Origin: Chrysomallon squamiferum
Lineage: Eukaryota > Mollusca > Gastropoda > Neomphalida > Peltospiridae
Assembly: GCA_012295275.1 (NCBI GenBank)
Contig: CM022671.1
Coordinates: 19,524,456-19,588,455, forward strand
Direction of reading: 5' to 3'
Length of the DNA: 64,000 nt
The stretch's first letter is position 1; every line of letters starts with the position of its first letter. Below, in pieces: positions 12,671-24,854 of this stretch. The position numbers and the translations under genes were made by a program. A model generated the notes under the pieces. That model saw only the letters and a list, made by a program, of their open reading frames with translations, was not told the DNA's origin and searched no databases.

Positions 12671-14883
12671 AGCAGTGGGAAAAAGTTTCAATCAAATCCC
12701 TGTCTGCTTTTAATCCGATCCTACTGAAATAATAGATCTTTCATGATTGATTTGTCCCTAGAGTATACTGCTTTAGTGGCAATGAAAACTCACCGTATTA
12801 CTTTGCCTTTCGAATCAACTGTAATTTATTTTTTTAATTATTTCTTTTTCCAAAGAACTCGAATTTTTATACCAGAGAATAATGTTTAATTATAATATTG
12901 TAACTGGATCAGAAAAATCATTGCAGATTTGTAGTTATTTAGATTGACAGTCCACTATCTAAATTCTAATAAGCTTCTAAATCCGACTTTCTCTTTCGTA
13001 AAGCTTGATTTGCATAATCAGCTTCATGCAGGTTATAGTCCAAAAAGGGCTTAACCTAGAACAAATTGCAATATAATTCTTAACTGCTTCTTGTTTAAGG
13101 AAGTGCCCTACTTTGTACGAATATACTACAAGTTCGGATGAAATCAAACTATTTATGATGTGTTCCTAAATAAGGTGTTGTAAACCTCAAATTTCATTTC
13201 TTAAAGTGTATTTGGTTATAGCAGACAGAAATTTTAGATAATCTTGAACAAAATTGTTATAATTCATTTTCATTTTGCCTTTCTGCTAGTTTGACAAGGA
13301 ACTGAAGAAATGAATTTTACAACATCTTGTTTTACAGTAAATTATATCTAATAAGTATAATGATGTAACCACTTTGGTGAACTGACCCTACGATTTATCA
13401 TCCCTTAAGCAACTAAGGGATAATCACTGATATACTCCATTATGAATTTATACAACGATAATTAAAACAATTGTTACACAATTGTTTACGCCATTTAGGA
13501 ACAACACAAGCTGTTAATGAACGCGAATGCGTTTCCTAATTTTGCGTTAAAGTCTTGCTAACGAAATAGCACGTATCTTCGACTTCTCAACGTCATAGAA
13601 GGAACCTTTAGATTCTGCAAGTAATTGGTTTAGCACGTACGACGGAAGGAGCCCATTGGTACCCTGGCGATCTGTGATATTCGGAAATTAGGCAAGTTCG
13701 GCAACAATGGGCTTTGCTTTGATTCCATTTGTCAGTTAACACAACAAATAAGTGTGTCAGCACTTCTACCGGAAGAAAAAGCCACTCTGGAGAGTCAGTA
13801 TGATAACAATAATTTCTCTTTATTTTCTTATCGGGGATAAGGTTACATAAATCGGATGGTCTGTTACCCAACGATAATCGAGTATAATCTGGATAATACG
13901 TTTACCTTCCTGACAGTTTATGTTTTAAGGGCATATGTTGAGACAAGTTCTGTGACATTGCATGTTGACATTTGCACTAATATTATGTATGTTATTGAAC
14001 CAGTGGCTCCTGCCTATCATTAACGAAATAGTTTAGACATAGATCTTATATTATAATTGTTATTCAACAAGGTAATTCAGGAATATTAACAACAAAATTT
14101 CTTATAAATGAATAGACTATTCAGATTGAAATTAGAAAAAAGAAAGTTATAGCAAAGACTTCAGTTATCTTTTTTATATTGATGATGTTGATGATGTTAA
14201 TAATATGATAATAATATAAATATTTGGTTATTATTATTATTGCCATAATTTAATCAAAACGAAATTTTATCAGTGTTCTGATTATTTTCGTGACATGAAG
14301 TCAATACTTCTAATAACATTTGGGAAAATAAACACATTCTTATATATTACTGAGAAATATTTGATACATTCGTTCAAACAGTGAAATATAACTCAATACT
14401 GACGGTTTTCCAATATCGTACAGATTTCATAATTCGATGAATAATGGCTGTTAAAATACTGTCACATATCTTTTGGTATGTACACATCTACAATAAGAGA
14501 CCGATTATTTCAACAAATGTAAAGAGCTATGGATGCACATAAGATGAATTTTAGTTACAGGATAAATCTCGATAATATAAGACCGACAGGTTGCAGAATG
14601 AATTACCTTATGTTATTTCAGTTTACCTTCAACAGAAATTGTTTTCTATCTTCTTCTTTTTTTATTTTATTAATCATTTTCCATAATGATTTACTCTAAT
14701 AATCGAAACATTTTGAGTTGTTGTGAACATCTGTTTATTCATTCATTCATTCTTTTATTCACATATAGGTTCATTTATTTATTCACTGTTACCACTGGCC
14801 TCGAGTCGAATAACATTTATTATAAGAGCTGAGGAATTCTGTAGCCATCTTTTGATTAAATAATAGGTACCGAGTATTTCTAG

Positions 14884-15096
14884 AACATATATTTATTCTT
14901 TCCTGGACTGTAATCACAAATAAAGACCCAGATTTTCTTAAACACATATATTTTCTTTCCTAAATTATAAAATTTGAGTTCCCTGGTTTTCTTAAACATA
15001 TATATTTTTCTTCACTAAATTGTAATGTTTGAGTACAGAGATTTTCTTAAACATGTATTTCTTCCTTCCTAATTTGTAAAATTCTAGTGATTACAC
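14884..15096 (+). repeat. Minisatellite, ~55-bp unit, four copies
   Basis: Copies start at 14,884, 14,941, 14,995 and 15,050. Each begins AACATATATTT or close, carries TTTCCTAAATTGTAA and TTTGAGT, and the first three end GATTTTCTTA or GGTTTTCTTA. The unit is 54-57 bases and the last copy is truncated. Confidence 0.75.
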
Positions 15097-16118
15097 TCTG
15101 TACTGGTTGCTCACTAACTAACTATGGTCAATACGGACAGGTTCTTATCTGCAACTGGCTTCTCATGATGTTGTCCAGATGCAAAAATGTCAACTGAACT
15201 TCGAAAGGCTAGATTCTTCTAAAATGTTATTGTTGTTTCACTCTTCTTCTTCCTCTTCTTGTTATTTTATTAGTTACTTTCCGCACAGCTGGTTGATGTC
15301 TTTATAGATGCCTACGTATATATTTATTTTTATCTGTATATTAGAGTGTGTATATGTGTAAGGCTTTAATACATTTTTCGATTTCTAAATCTAAATATCA
15401 TAGAATATTTAGTGTTTGCTCTAAGTTTGACAAGGGAAGCTAAGTGTACTTTGTCGATTGTTACTTGGTTTAAGAAACAATATGCACAGCCGCCCATTAA
15501 TGATAAGATCTTTATTGCTGAATATCATTTCCTTAATGTGATTCAGGTTGGTCATTCCATTGTTAGTTTGATTCGTCTTCTTAATGTAACAGCGGCAGCA
15601 ACTGTTATTTGTTTTTCTCATGTAAATAGAATGAATACATGGATGCATGGAGGGTTGGAGTAGAGACATACTGTATGCAGTTACTGTAAGAACGGGTTGA
15701 TGGTAGGTGAACAAAAGTGGGTTGATCAGTGGTAACTAAGCGGGTTGATGAATGTATTAATCCATTAAAGAATATTTTAGATGTAAATCCTCAGAGTACA
15801 AAAACAGTGTAGATCTATAGTGTTTCAGAACACGGCTTGCAATTGATTTTTTTCTAATACTTTGTAACAGTTTTTTTTTTTTTTTTGTCTACGTATCTGT
15901 ATTTTCTCTGTAAGAAATCAACTTAATATAAATGGCAGTCAGTACGTTTCTTTTTGTAAAACTAACGATCTGTATACATTGCCTTTTGTTAGCTGCTTTT
16001 GATAGTCTTTGCAAAAAATGTGTGTTTTCCTTTGAATCACAGTTCCTTTGTTCACTGTCTGAGATTACATTTGTACAAAACCCGGTAATAAAATTGTTTT
16101 ACAAAATGTAACAGTTCT

Positions 16119-16195
16119 CTGGCCTCGGTGGCGCCGTGTTCGTGTCATTCGAGTCGTTTCGCTTCTAGCAGTGACCAAAACGATCTCGCACGATC
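16119..16195. promoter_or_regulatory. Small CpG cluster
   Basis: About ten CpGs fall in 77 bases (for example CTCGGTGGCGCCGTG and CTCGCACGATC), about 1.9 kb before the receptor start codon. There is no open frame. It could be a short regulatory element of the same gene, but the function is unknown. Confidence 0.3.
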
Positions 16196-17167
16196 ACAAA
16201 AAACATCCCACACTTCTTCAAACAGCATATTCCAGGAATTATCACTAATCTATTAATCTGCGTTTCTACACCATGTTCTTTGCTGAGAACGTCATAACAA
16301 GGAAAATGTGTCAGAAAACTATTTATAAAGATGTAGAAAAACCTATTTTAAATCACGAACATTCAGTCTTACTCCACCTATTATGATTTTAAGATGGAAA
16401 TTATTGTTTTTAAAGCCGATCAAAATCTGGACATAAATTTATTTTAAAATATTTCTTAGGCTATTTTATTGTTGTTGTTGTTGTTGTTGTTATTTGTTGA
16501 TATATTTTGTAAATGGATAGTACATTTTTCAAAAATAAATACGATATTACTAAATGTTGAAATGTTAATTACTGATATTTTTAGCAAATATATAAATACG
16601 ATTTTAACTCAAAACGTTATCGATGAAAAATATATTAAAAATAAACGCAAAGTGGATTTATTTTATTTAGAAGGCTATCTTTAAGTGCTATATGGTTTAG
16701 ACTGGAAGATGTGGCAGATAATTAAATAAATAAGATATCAACTGAAACGTTATGGTGTTGAAATATCTTGAGACGATTGTAACTGGCAAAACACAAATCA
16801 GAAAACAGCATCTATTCAGCCTTCAATACATGCCCCAACTTTCACTTTCTCTTGTTATTAATACTCATTTTTAACTTTTTATTTTCAAACTAAATTAAAA
16901 ATTTCTGATACTTTTCTCTAAACGTGTAATAAGTGTGGATGTCTTTGGGGGATTCTTAGATCTAACAGACAGAAATATTTCTGTCGTAATCTCTGAAACT
17001 ATCTGGTCCTCTGCGTCGAGAACAGCTTAGTTTGCAAGCTTGTGACTCGATCAATATAGCCAATCACCCATTAGAATGGTAGAAAATGCGGAACCGTTAT
17101 TCCACGTGCACAGATATCCGCGACTGACTTTGTCAGTGAGTTGTCTTCATTTTTCTGATAGCTGGAC

Positions 17168-17168
<1 letters not shown>

Positions 17169-17229
<61 letters not shown>

Positions 17230-17230
17230 T
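17169..17230 (+). repeat. (TTA)n microsatellite
   Basis: About 60 bases of TTA with one interruption, 0.9 kb upstream of the receptor exon. Confidence 0.95.
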
Positions 17231-17597
17231 CTTAAATAATTTCGTCTCTATTTTCGATCGGTCTCTGAACAATACCGTGTTTCTTTTTATCTTTCTGTTG
17301 TTATTCTTTTCAAAGATAGTATTAATTAGTAGTTGCTTGGAAACATTTACCTGTACGATAGCAAGCCGCTTCTTTGAGAAATGAAATGTGACAAACTATC
17401 CAGCTAATAGTGATTCTCAGAAAAGGAACCGTACAGCCACAGCTATATCAGAAATTTCTTTACTAGATTTCTCATTTACGACTATTGATCAAGTGGGAGG
17501 AGTGAAAACAAGGCATGGCTTCTGAAGATGGATCAGATTCACCATTCTTTTTACCGTCCTGTCGCAAGACCTGTCAGCGGAGAAATATTTTGTTGTC

Positions 17598-17960
17598 ATT
17601 TAGTAAACAGATATCCACAGTGTAAAGAACACTTGAAATTTAGTAAACACTGCACTTGAGTGTCGAGAAAGCAAAGTACGAAGTATCACTGAATATTTAG
17701 TAAACATATATCTACAGTGTGAAGAACACTTGAAATTTAGTAAATAGATATCTATAGTGCGAAGAACGTCTCATCGAGCATTTAACTACTGAATGAAGAA
17801 CGTCTCACTGAAAGTTTAGCAAAACATATATCTACAGAGTGAAGAAAGTATCGGCGAAAGGAAGGATAGCAAACATCAAAAGTGCTGATAATCAGTCGCC
17901 AAAAGTTTAGTAAATATATGTCTACAAGGTGAAGAGAAAAACATATCACTAAATGTTAAT
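17598..17960 (+). repeat. Degenerate minisatellite just upstream of the receptor start codon
   Basis: Irregular copies begin with TTTAGTAAAC or TTTAGTAAAT and usually continue ATATATCTACAGTGTGAAGAA. Copies start near 17,598, 17,639, 17,696, 17,736, 17,781, 17,815 and 17,906, with spacings of about 34-91 bases. The first and third copies are nearly identical over 40 bases. The array ends about 140 bases before the start codon, so it lies in the proximal promoter or 5' leader. Confidence 0.7.
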
Positions 17961-17988
17961 AACTGAATGCTATCTGATTGTACAGTTT

Positions 17989-17995
17989 TATAAAT
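17989..17995 (+). promoter_or_regulatory. Possible TATA box of the receptor gene
   Basis: A TATAAAT heptamer lies about 106 bases before the start codon, which would place initiation near 18,020 and give a 5' UTR of roughly 80 bases. TATA-like words are frequent by chance in DNA this AT-rich, so this is only a candidate. Confidence 0.25.
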
Positions 17996-18100
17996 TATCC
18001 ACAAATGTTGATATTTTAATACTTAATGTAGTATATTAATTGTAAAAATAATCCTATCTAAACTTCGAGTATTGAATTTCTGTTTATCTGTAAGACGAAG

Positions 18101-18791
18101 ATGGCTGATAAACTCGTAACAACGTGGTTTTACCTGATGTGTTTTTTCGCCCACTGTCACTCACATAAATCTCGTGAAGTTAAAATCGCGGTGTTGTTAC
18201 CTTTTGAAGACAGATGGATGTTCTCTATCCGTCATGTGGCACCTGCCATTAATCTCGCCCTTGATGAACTCAATCGAAACAAGGAATGGAGTGAAAAATA
18301 CAATTTTTCCATAAGGTACAGTGATAGCAAATGCAACATCGCGGAGGGTATAAACAAAGCCATAGATTTCTACATTAAAAAACAGGTCCATATTTTTTTG
18401 GGTCCGGTCTGTGACTTTTCTCTTGCTCCCGTTGCAAGGCAAGCTGCGTTTTGGAATTTGCCTTTAATTTCGGCCGGGGCCCTAGCTCGAGATTTTGGCG
18501 ACCTTAGATTCGCTTATTACAGGTTAATGACACGTATCGGTCAGACAAATATTAAACTACTGTATAATTTCGTTTCGGACGTTATGTTGTATTACAGCTG
18601 GCTTAAAATAAAACTGTTGTATTCGAAATATGGACAGAACTACCGGATGCGAAGACTGTGTCATTTAGTTACAGAAGCGCTGCATTATGATCTGCTAAAA
18701 AGAAAACCATCTTTGGAACAGGATTACTTCTGCATAGACAACGTCGACATTGAGTACTTCTTGCGAAAAGAAATTGGTCTGGATTATTCAG
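18101..18791 (+). CDS. NPR3: First coding exon of a natriuretic peptide receptor, NPR-C-like (partial)
   Basis: Seen: 230 codons plus one base, ending at a TTCAG|GTGAGC splice donor inside a Gly codon (phase 1). The ATG has A at -3 and G at +4, and is the first ATG after an in-frame TAA at 18,059-18,061. Residues 1-21 have a hydrophobic core (about 7-17), a plausible signal peptide. The ANF_receptor-type domain begins near residue 27 (VKIAVLLPF), then RHVAPAINLALDEL (44-57), DSKC (75-78), FLGPVCDFSLAPVAR (99-113) and LPLISAGALARDFG (120-133). Cys78 and Cys104 have the spacing of the family's first conserved disulfide; Cys187 and Cys211 follow; N68-F-S is an N-glycosylation sequon. Family knowledge: these single-pass receptors bind natriuretic peptides outside the cell. 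NPR-A and NPR-B carry guanylate cyclase; NPR-C has a short tail and clears ligand or signals through Gi. The GPVC, APVAR and SAGALA wording favours NPR-C, but a guanylate-cyclase receptor cannot be excluded because the C-terminal half is not in the window. The symbol is by resemblance only. Confidence 0.85.
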
Positions 18792-18797
18792 GTGAGC
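18792..18797 (+). other. Splice donor of the receptor exon
   Basis: GTGAGC directly follows TTCAG. This is close to the animal donor consensus (AG|GTRAGT) and sits where receptor similarity stops. The frame stays open for 37 more residues, which look unlike the family, to a TAA at 18,902-18,904. This supports the exon ending here rather than at the stop. Confidence 0.75.
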
Positions 18798-19610
18798 ATC
18801 TGGATGATGTACAAGTTTATTTCCCGTTTATAGTCACCATCACATTGACACAACTAACCGTTCAGTGGGTTAGCACATCACTGGTTAGTGAAAGTACAAG
18901 ATAAATTATTCTCAAAGTCAGTTTTAAATTTTAACACATAAGAGGTCTCGAAATCAGAACCGACAAAGATCAATGACTACCTTTGTTTACTTTATCTATA
19001 CAATCATCTTTACAATTATTTGGTGGTTTATGACAATCCATTTGGTATTTCTCTAATGTAGCATATTTAAATATATACCACTACCCTTTAAATATTTAAA
19101 TATTATCAAAATCCTCAATTTTTTATCTCATTTTGGTTTGTGATAAGATATATAAATATATAAGATGCATACACACAAGCATACGTACAGACATACATCA
19201 TCCACATAATATTGTAAACACATTTGTCCTTATATATGAAGATTATATATCCATTTTGCATTGTTAATCTTTACTTCGAACAGAGAAAATTAACTCATTA
19301 GTATCAGTTCTGAAATAATTTTGTGACATTTCGCTTAACCAGTGTAATTAGGCGAGCATGGCTTGTAAAGCTTCCGTTAGAAAAACAGAATCAGTTTAGT
19401 TTGTTACCGTCATTCTTAAACTGTTCTGTGTTGTTGTTGTCTTTCTATGCCGTTAATAGCTTAGCGTCAGAAAGAAGCAGAAAAATATGAAAAACTGACA
19501 AGAAAAGTATCCAAAACAGAAACAAGAAAAATAAACGTGATATCGAAACAATAATGATGATGTTTTAAAGATTTATTTTTCAACAAACAAATCAAAAAAA
19601 TATAGTTCTA

Positions 19611-19623
19611 TGTGTGTGTGTGC

Positions 19624-19658
<35 letters not shown>
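19611..19658 (+). repeat. (TG)n microsatellite
   Basis: TG run with two TGCG interruptions, 0.8 kb inside the presumed intron. Confidence 0.95.
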
Positions 19659-19659
<1 letters not shown>

Positions 19660-22296
19660 ATGAACATATCTGTGGGTGTATATACATTTTTATATAAAAT
19701 TCTATAAAAGAAGAAAAAACAAACTTGACAATTTCCGCTAAACGAAGATAATTGCTACACAACAAAACAGCATAAATAAATAATGAATGCTGGAGGGAAA
19801 TTGTTCTATTCAGTGGATCTGCATCACTATTTTTTCTAAGAGTCATTGTATTAGTTATTCTACATAATGTCAGTTTGGTCTCTCTGTATTTATGTGCCTG
19901 TCTTTATAGTTATTCTCTCTCCTCTCTCTCGCACTGTCAGTCTCTCTCGTTCACTCACTTTTACTCTCTCTTGCTTTATGTCTTTCTGTTTCTATGTCTA
20001 TTTTCTCACTATTTCCCATTTAAAATACTCTTATTCAAGAAGTTTATACTGACATTTACAAATACACATAGATACATCATAAACTTTTTTTTTTTATAAA
20101 TAAAATGTATTAAAATACATTTTTAATAAAACAATTTTATGAATTTTACTGTAAGAGTTGATATTAGAGCTGTCTGTGCAAAAGTGGTTTGATATTTGAC
20201 GTTTTATATCGTCATAAACGTTAGAGAAGCCAAAACAAGTCACTGAAAATGCTGCACATCTTTTTAATTGTTTCAACTTCAACATCGTCATTAGTCAGTG
20301 TTAATACAGGCACAAGCAAAATGTTTTCAGGTGACCGTAATCGACAATCAGCTTAACTGAGGTGACCGATATAAGCAAGTGACCGCTCTGCTCAAGTTAC
20401 AATTAGCTCATATTTACTTCATTTCAATATCTCTGCTCAGGTCGCCAAGGGTATAATGGAACTATTACCAAACGACAGAAACTTTCATCTTTAAGGTTTA
20501 TCATAAAAAAGCATACTTGAAACCTAATACCCTTTCACTTTTTTAAAATTTATATTTTATTTCATTTTTTTTTTTTTATGTTTTATTTTTTGACATTCGA
20601 TTAAATAATACTTATTTTATTTTATTTTATTTTATTTTATTTGCTACTGGGAGTCGGTCGAATTAAAATTATTCCTGAAAGCCGCTCTCAGTATCATTAA
20701 CAAATAATTAAAACAAAAAATTCAACTGCACTATCCCAATACATCGATCCATCAACCTTTGGCATCTTATGCTGCATTTGTAACTACAAAATGCAGTTTG
20801 TTTTGCATGGACATTGATTCGTTAATGAGTTCCAGAGAATCCTGATGTAGATTCTGCTGCTATCAGAGAATCATAATTAGCCTATATCATTCGCTCACTT
20901 CAAGATAATACGAGTCATATGTCAGCGTCATTAAAGTATTTTTCTGAAATTAAAGATAAACGCTTACTGATCAGAATTTTCACGATGTGGATAATTGTGT
21001 GTCATTTATAATTAGTGAAGTTAAAATCAATGATTTGTTTTAAAAAAAACAAAAAAACCTTTTAGTTTACCCTGAAATATTTATTTGTGACTTCTTGTTA
21101 TCTGATGTAGCTTTTACACACGTAATGTCTTTATTTTTATTTTTCCCCGGAAGCTTAATTAACTAAGTTAAGTTAATAATCAAAACAAAATTTATTCTCT
21201 TATTGATTTCTTATATCAAATTTAGAAAATATTATTGAGGAAAAACCTAAGAACATCGGCCATGTGTGTGCATTATGTGCTATTCTTAATGCATGTGCAT
21301 GTGTCTAAGCGTCTGAGTATAAGAGTGAAGAGAGAGAGAAAAGAGACTGAGTATACGAGCATGTCCAAGTTCACGTGTGTGTGTGTGTGTGCACGCACTG
21401 CTTCAGTTAATTTACAAAGAATTCATAGTCTAATACACGCACAAGCCTTTATTGCCAGAAGTAAACATTAATACTGCCAACAGCATGACACGAAAGTCTA
21501 ACGCCATGTAATCTACAGAGGCAATCCGCAAATACATTAAACATTCATTATATTTGTATTTGACTCCATCAGTGGGTTGTTTGTAAAGATGTAACGGACT
21601 AAGAGAAAATTATCGTTAGAAAAATCAATGTTAAATTGTCATAACCTGGTAGTTGTTTCATCTCACTCGCTGTCAGAAGTCCGATGTGCGTGATCCGCAA
21701 ACAGATAATCTGATTTTATCAATATGTGAAATATAGATTTTAATAACTGAAACAGCGTCCACCAAATAAAATCACACTAAAAAATAAACACATACATTTT
21801 ATCAGTTACCAGTAATATTTATTGTTTCTGTTTTATTTTATTTTATTTATTTATTTATCAGTTTCTATTAACTCCTGAGAGAAGAGCTGTTTTCATTTAT
21901 ATAGATTCGTTAATTCTGTTCATGTGCTGTGTATAATCTATATAATTTTTCAATTATTTTTGGTATATACATATATATCTAAAATATTGCTTTCTATCGT
22001 GTCTGAATGCATTTTTCAAACACTTCTAAAACTGTTAAAATATAAATTGAGAAAAAAGAAAAGAAATAAAACAAAATGCGATTCACCGTAAGACATCCAG
22101 TTTAAATCGGAAGTTAGTTTGACTGTAATAAAATTGATATTTTAGAGATCGTAACTGGGCCATAAAAATATAATGCCAGTGATTTCAAAAAGCATTGATA
22201 ATCGAAATCGAAATTCCGGAGAGCGCTAAAACGATATTAAAACATAAACTGTTATTATTAAAATGATAAGAAGGCATATTATGATGACTGATATGA

Positions 22297-22307
22297 CAGC
22301 AGCAGCA

Positions 22308-22402
<95 letters not shown>
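22297..22402 (+). repeat. Compound (CAG)5(GA)n microsatellite
   Basis: Five CAG units pass directly into about 92 bases of pure GA. Confidence 0.95.
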
Positions 22403-22405
<3 letters not shown>

Positions 22406-22555
22406 AACTATCTTAAAATAACGGTTTATATTGTAGTCTGTAATAACCTTTTTATTATATCACATATTTCATTTCTATGAATATGACCTTTTTTCATAAT
22501 GATAATACAACATATGGACAAAAGATAAGAAAACAACATCATTTTATTTTAAACA

Positions 22556-22558
<3 letters not shown>

Positions 22559-22588
<30 letters not shown>
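22559..22588 (+). repeat. Poly(A) tract, 30 bases
   Basis: Thirty consecutive A, starting about 157 bases after the preceding GA tract. Confidence 0.95.
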
Positions 22589-22589
<1 letters not shown>

Positions 22590-24791
22590 AGCAGTATTAT
22601 TGATTCCAATATCCTTATTTCAATCAAACAGAGAATGTCAAAGTGTTAAGTTATTTATAAGGAAAATGTTAGAAAGATGAGGTGACCTATAATTTAACAA
22701 ACTGCATATACTTATTGTTAAAAAAAAAAAAATATATATATATATGTCTGCACCTTTCTTTCTGTGTCTCACTATTATTCTGTTTGTCTCCCTTTCATTC
22801 TTTTCTTTTACTTTTTACTAATCTCTCTCTCTTTCTCAAAGAAGAAAAAAAATAATAACTAGCATCAGATTAATGTTAATATTAAAACGAATTCGTTAAA
22901 GATTGTTTATTTCATTTCACTCACTATTTGTATCTTAGAAAAATGAAGAGCTTCGCAGCAGTCAATTTTTAATATGACTCTTTTCTTATTTCGTTATTTT
23001 ATTTTACTTTCCATTTTTAATATTTACATTTCAAAGAATAAAACGACAACCTTAGTACAGTTATTATTATTTTTTAAAATTTTCTTTTAGGACATTCATT
23101 TGTTTTCCCATGTTTTTCAAAGACATATTTATCCTGCTTCATTACGGTACTTGAACGAAACAGTTCGTGCATTAATTAATATCCTTCTATTTATAGAACT
23201 TGTAAAGAAGCAGATCAAAACGTTAACGCATGGATTTTAAAAATATTTTGTTATTATTATATCTTTGTACGAAGTCATTATTCGTTTTCTCAGTAATGAT
23301 GCAATTGGAACGTCTTTTTGATTAATTTGGCGAGGAATTGGCTCCAGGGCTAGAACTCCTTGAGTCGTTGACAATTTATTCTTTGATTTTTTTGTTTAAT
23401 ATTGCCTCGGGTGTTTTCTTTTATAGAACATTACAATAGTCGTTTTGTATTGTTTTTCATTCTTTTTTTTCTTTTCTTTTTCTTATTTTTTCTTGCTTAC
23501 CGCATGAACCAAACTTAAAAACAAATCATATGTAATATACCTTTATTATGCAAGATGTCAGTTTACGACCAAATGAATCTACCATAATTTAATTTACTAA
23601 TTTACTCGCACTTTATTAGCTTTAGAGGTAAAAAATAAATAGATAATGAAATAAAGCCCAATCCATTACTCCATTCAGTTTTTCATTTTTTCACCTTTCT
23701 TTTCAAGAATATTATTTTTAAATGACACGTTAGAAATTGTCTAAATTAACCATTTATAGCTTCGAGTATGGATACAAACAAAAATTAATATCCTTTTATA
23801 AACATTCAAACAATGTTTTTTAACATTATAGTCTATTACAACACTCGGTCAAGCGTACATAAACAAATTATATCTGCTCTTTACAAAGCTGTCATTATTC
23901 TCGCTGTTAATATTTTGGCCATGCTCCATCTAAAGAGTTTGCGTTCAAGCGTATACACTAATCCGTCAAACACATCACAAAAGGCCGCTGCCTCTTGTTA
24001 AATTCCATATTAAATAGTTCCAATACATATAATTGTTATACTGTTAATATAGCACTGGTATTCATGGCTGTCTGATATTATATAGGTTTTGCTCGGAATA
24101 TTTCGCGTGGTATTAAAGGAATTCATTACAGCTTGTCAGGAACTGGTAGTGTCCTGGCTGGCGGCTTTCTGAGGTGTAGAAAACAGCACCGAGTTAATCC
24201 TGCCATGTTCCGGAACACACATCCGGTTCACTTTAATTCAGTATTGTCGATACTGCAGGGGAAAACAAAAACACGGTCGATTATGGAGAAGGTTTTGAAA
24301 TAAATGTATCTTGACGAGAAATAACTTATTTATTTATTTATTTATTTATGAAATTTATGAAATTTATGCTGTTATATTATATAAATTAGTATTAATTTCA
24401 ATACCAGTTACTATGGACCAGTTGACCGGTTTATCCCGTTCTGTGTGGACCGATCCACGTCCTAGGATTATAAACCCAAGATACTTCATTTTAATCTAAC
24501 TTGCATGTTCACTTTTTTGAATTAAGATAATCATGCACAAAACTGTAATCAGAAATGTGAATAATGTATTGTCTTATCTAAAGGAAATAGCATAGCAAAC
24601 TCATATTGTTTGCATGTCTTTTTCATTTCTGGTAAATTGTAGTCAGCCCATATATACGTCAAACTTTGTTCAGACTGATCTCTGTTTGCTTTGTTATTCA
24701 AGAGAAAAAGAATATCGCATTTTTCTAAACAAAAGCCCCATCATCATCAACACTTTTAATTAAATATGTTTTATTGATTACCATCATCGTC

Positions 24792-24853
<62 letters not shown>
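24792..24853 (+). repeat. (ATA)n microsatellite
   Basis: About 62 bases of pure ATA/TAA triplets. Confidence 0.95.

Positions 24854-24854
<1 letters not shown>

Larger units (their letters stand above)
7184..14883. other. Non-coding AT-rich DNA
   Basis: No gene found. 8,040-8,320 and 13,550-13,900 are somewhat less AT-rich and unique, so they may hold regulatory sequence. A ~40-base direct repeat (ATGAAACTAACAATAGGAAA and its variant) occurs at about 9,675 and 9,716. Short T/C-rich runs occur at 10,978-11,000. Confidence 0.55.
15097..17597. other. Non-coding upstream flank of the receptor gene
   Basis: No gene found. An 83-residue open frame at 15,412-15,663 has mixed composition but no motif I recognise. 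Contains the small CpG cluster and the (TTA)n listed separately. Confidence 0.5.

Noticed and set aside
12292-12732. 146-residue Leu/Tyr-rich open frame resembling a membrane protein
   Set aside because: Its hydrophobicity comes from CTA, TTA and CTG triplet repetition; the minus strand is similarly biased.
15412-15663. 83-residue plus-strand frame with transposase-like flavour (REAKCTLSIVTWFKKQ)
   Set aside because: No recognisable transposase or other motif, and an overlapping minus-strand frame of similar length exists.
18197-18442. 81-residue minus-strand open frame inside the receptor exon
   Set aside because: Shadow of the plus-strand exon, which has clear domain similarity and a splice donor.
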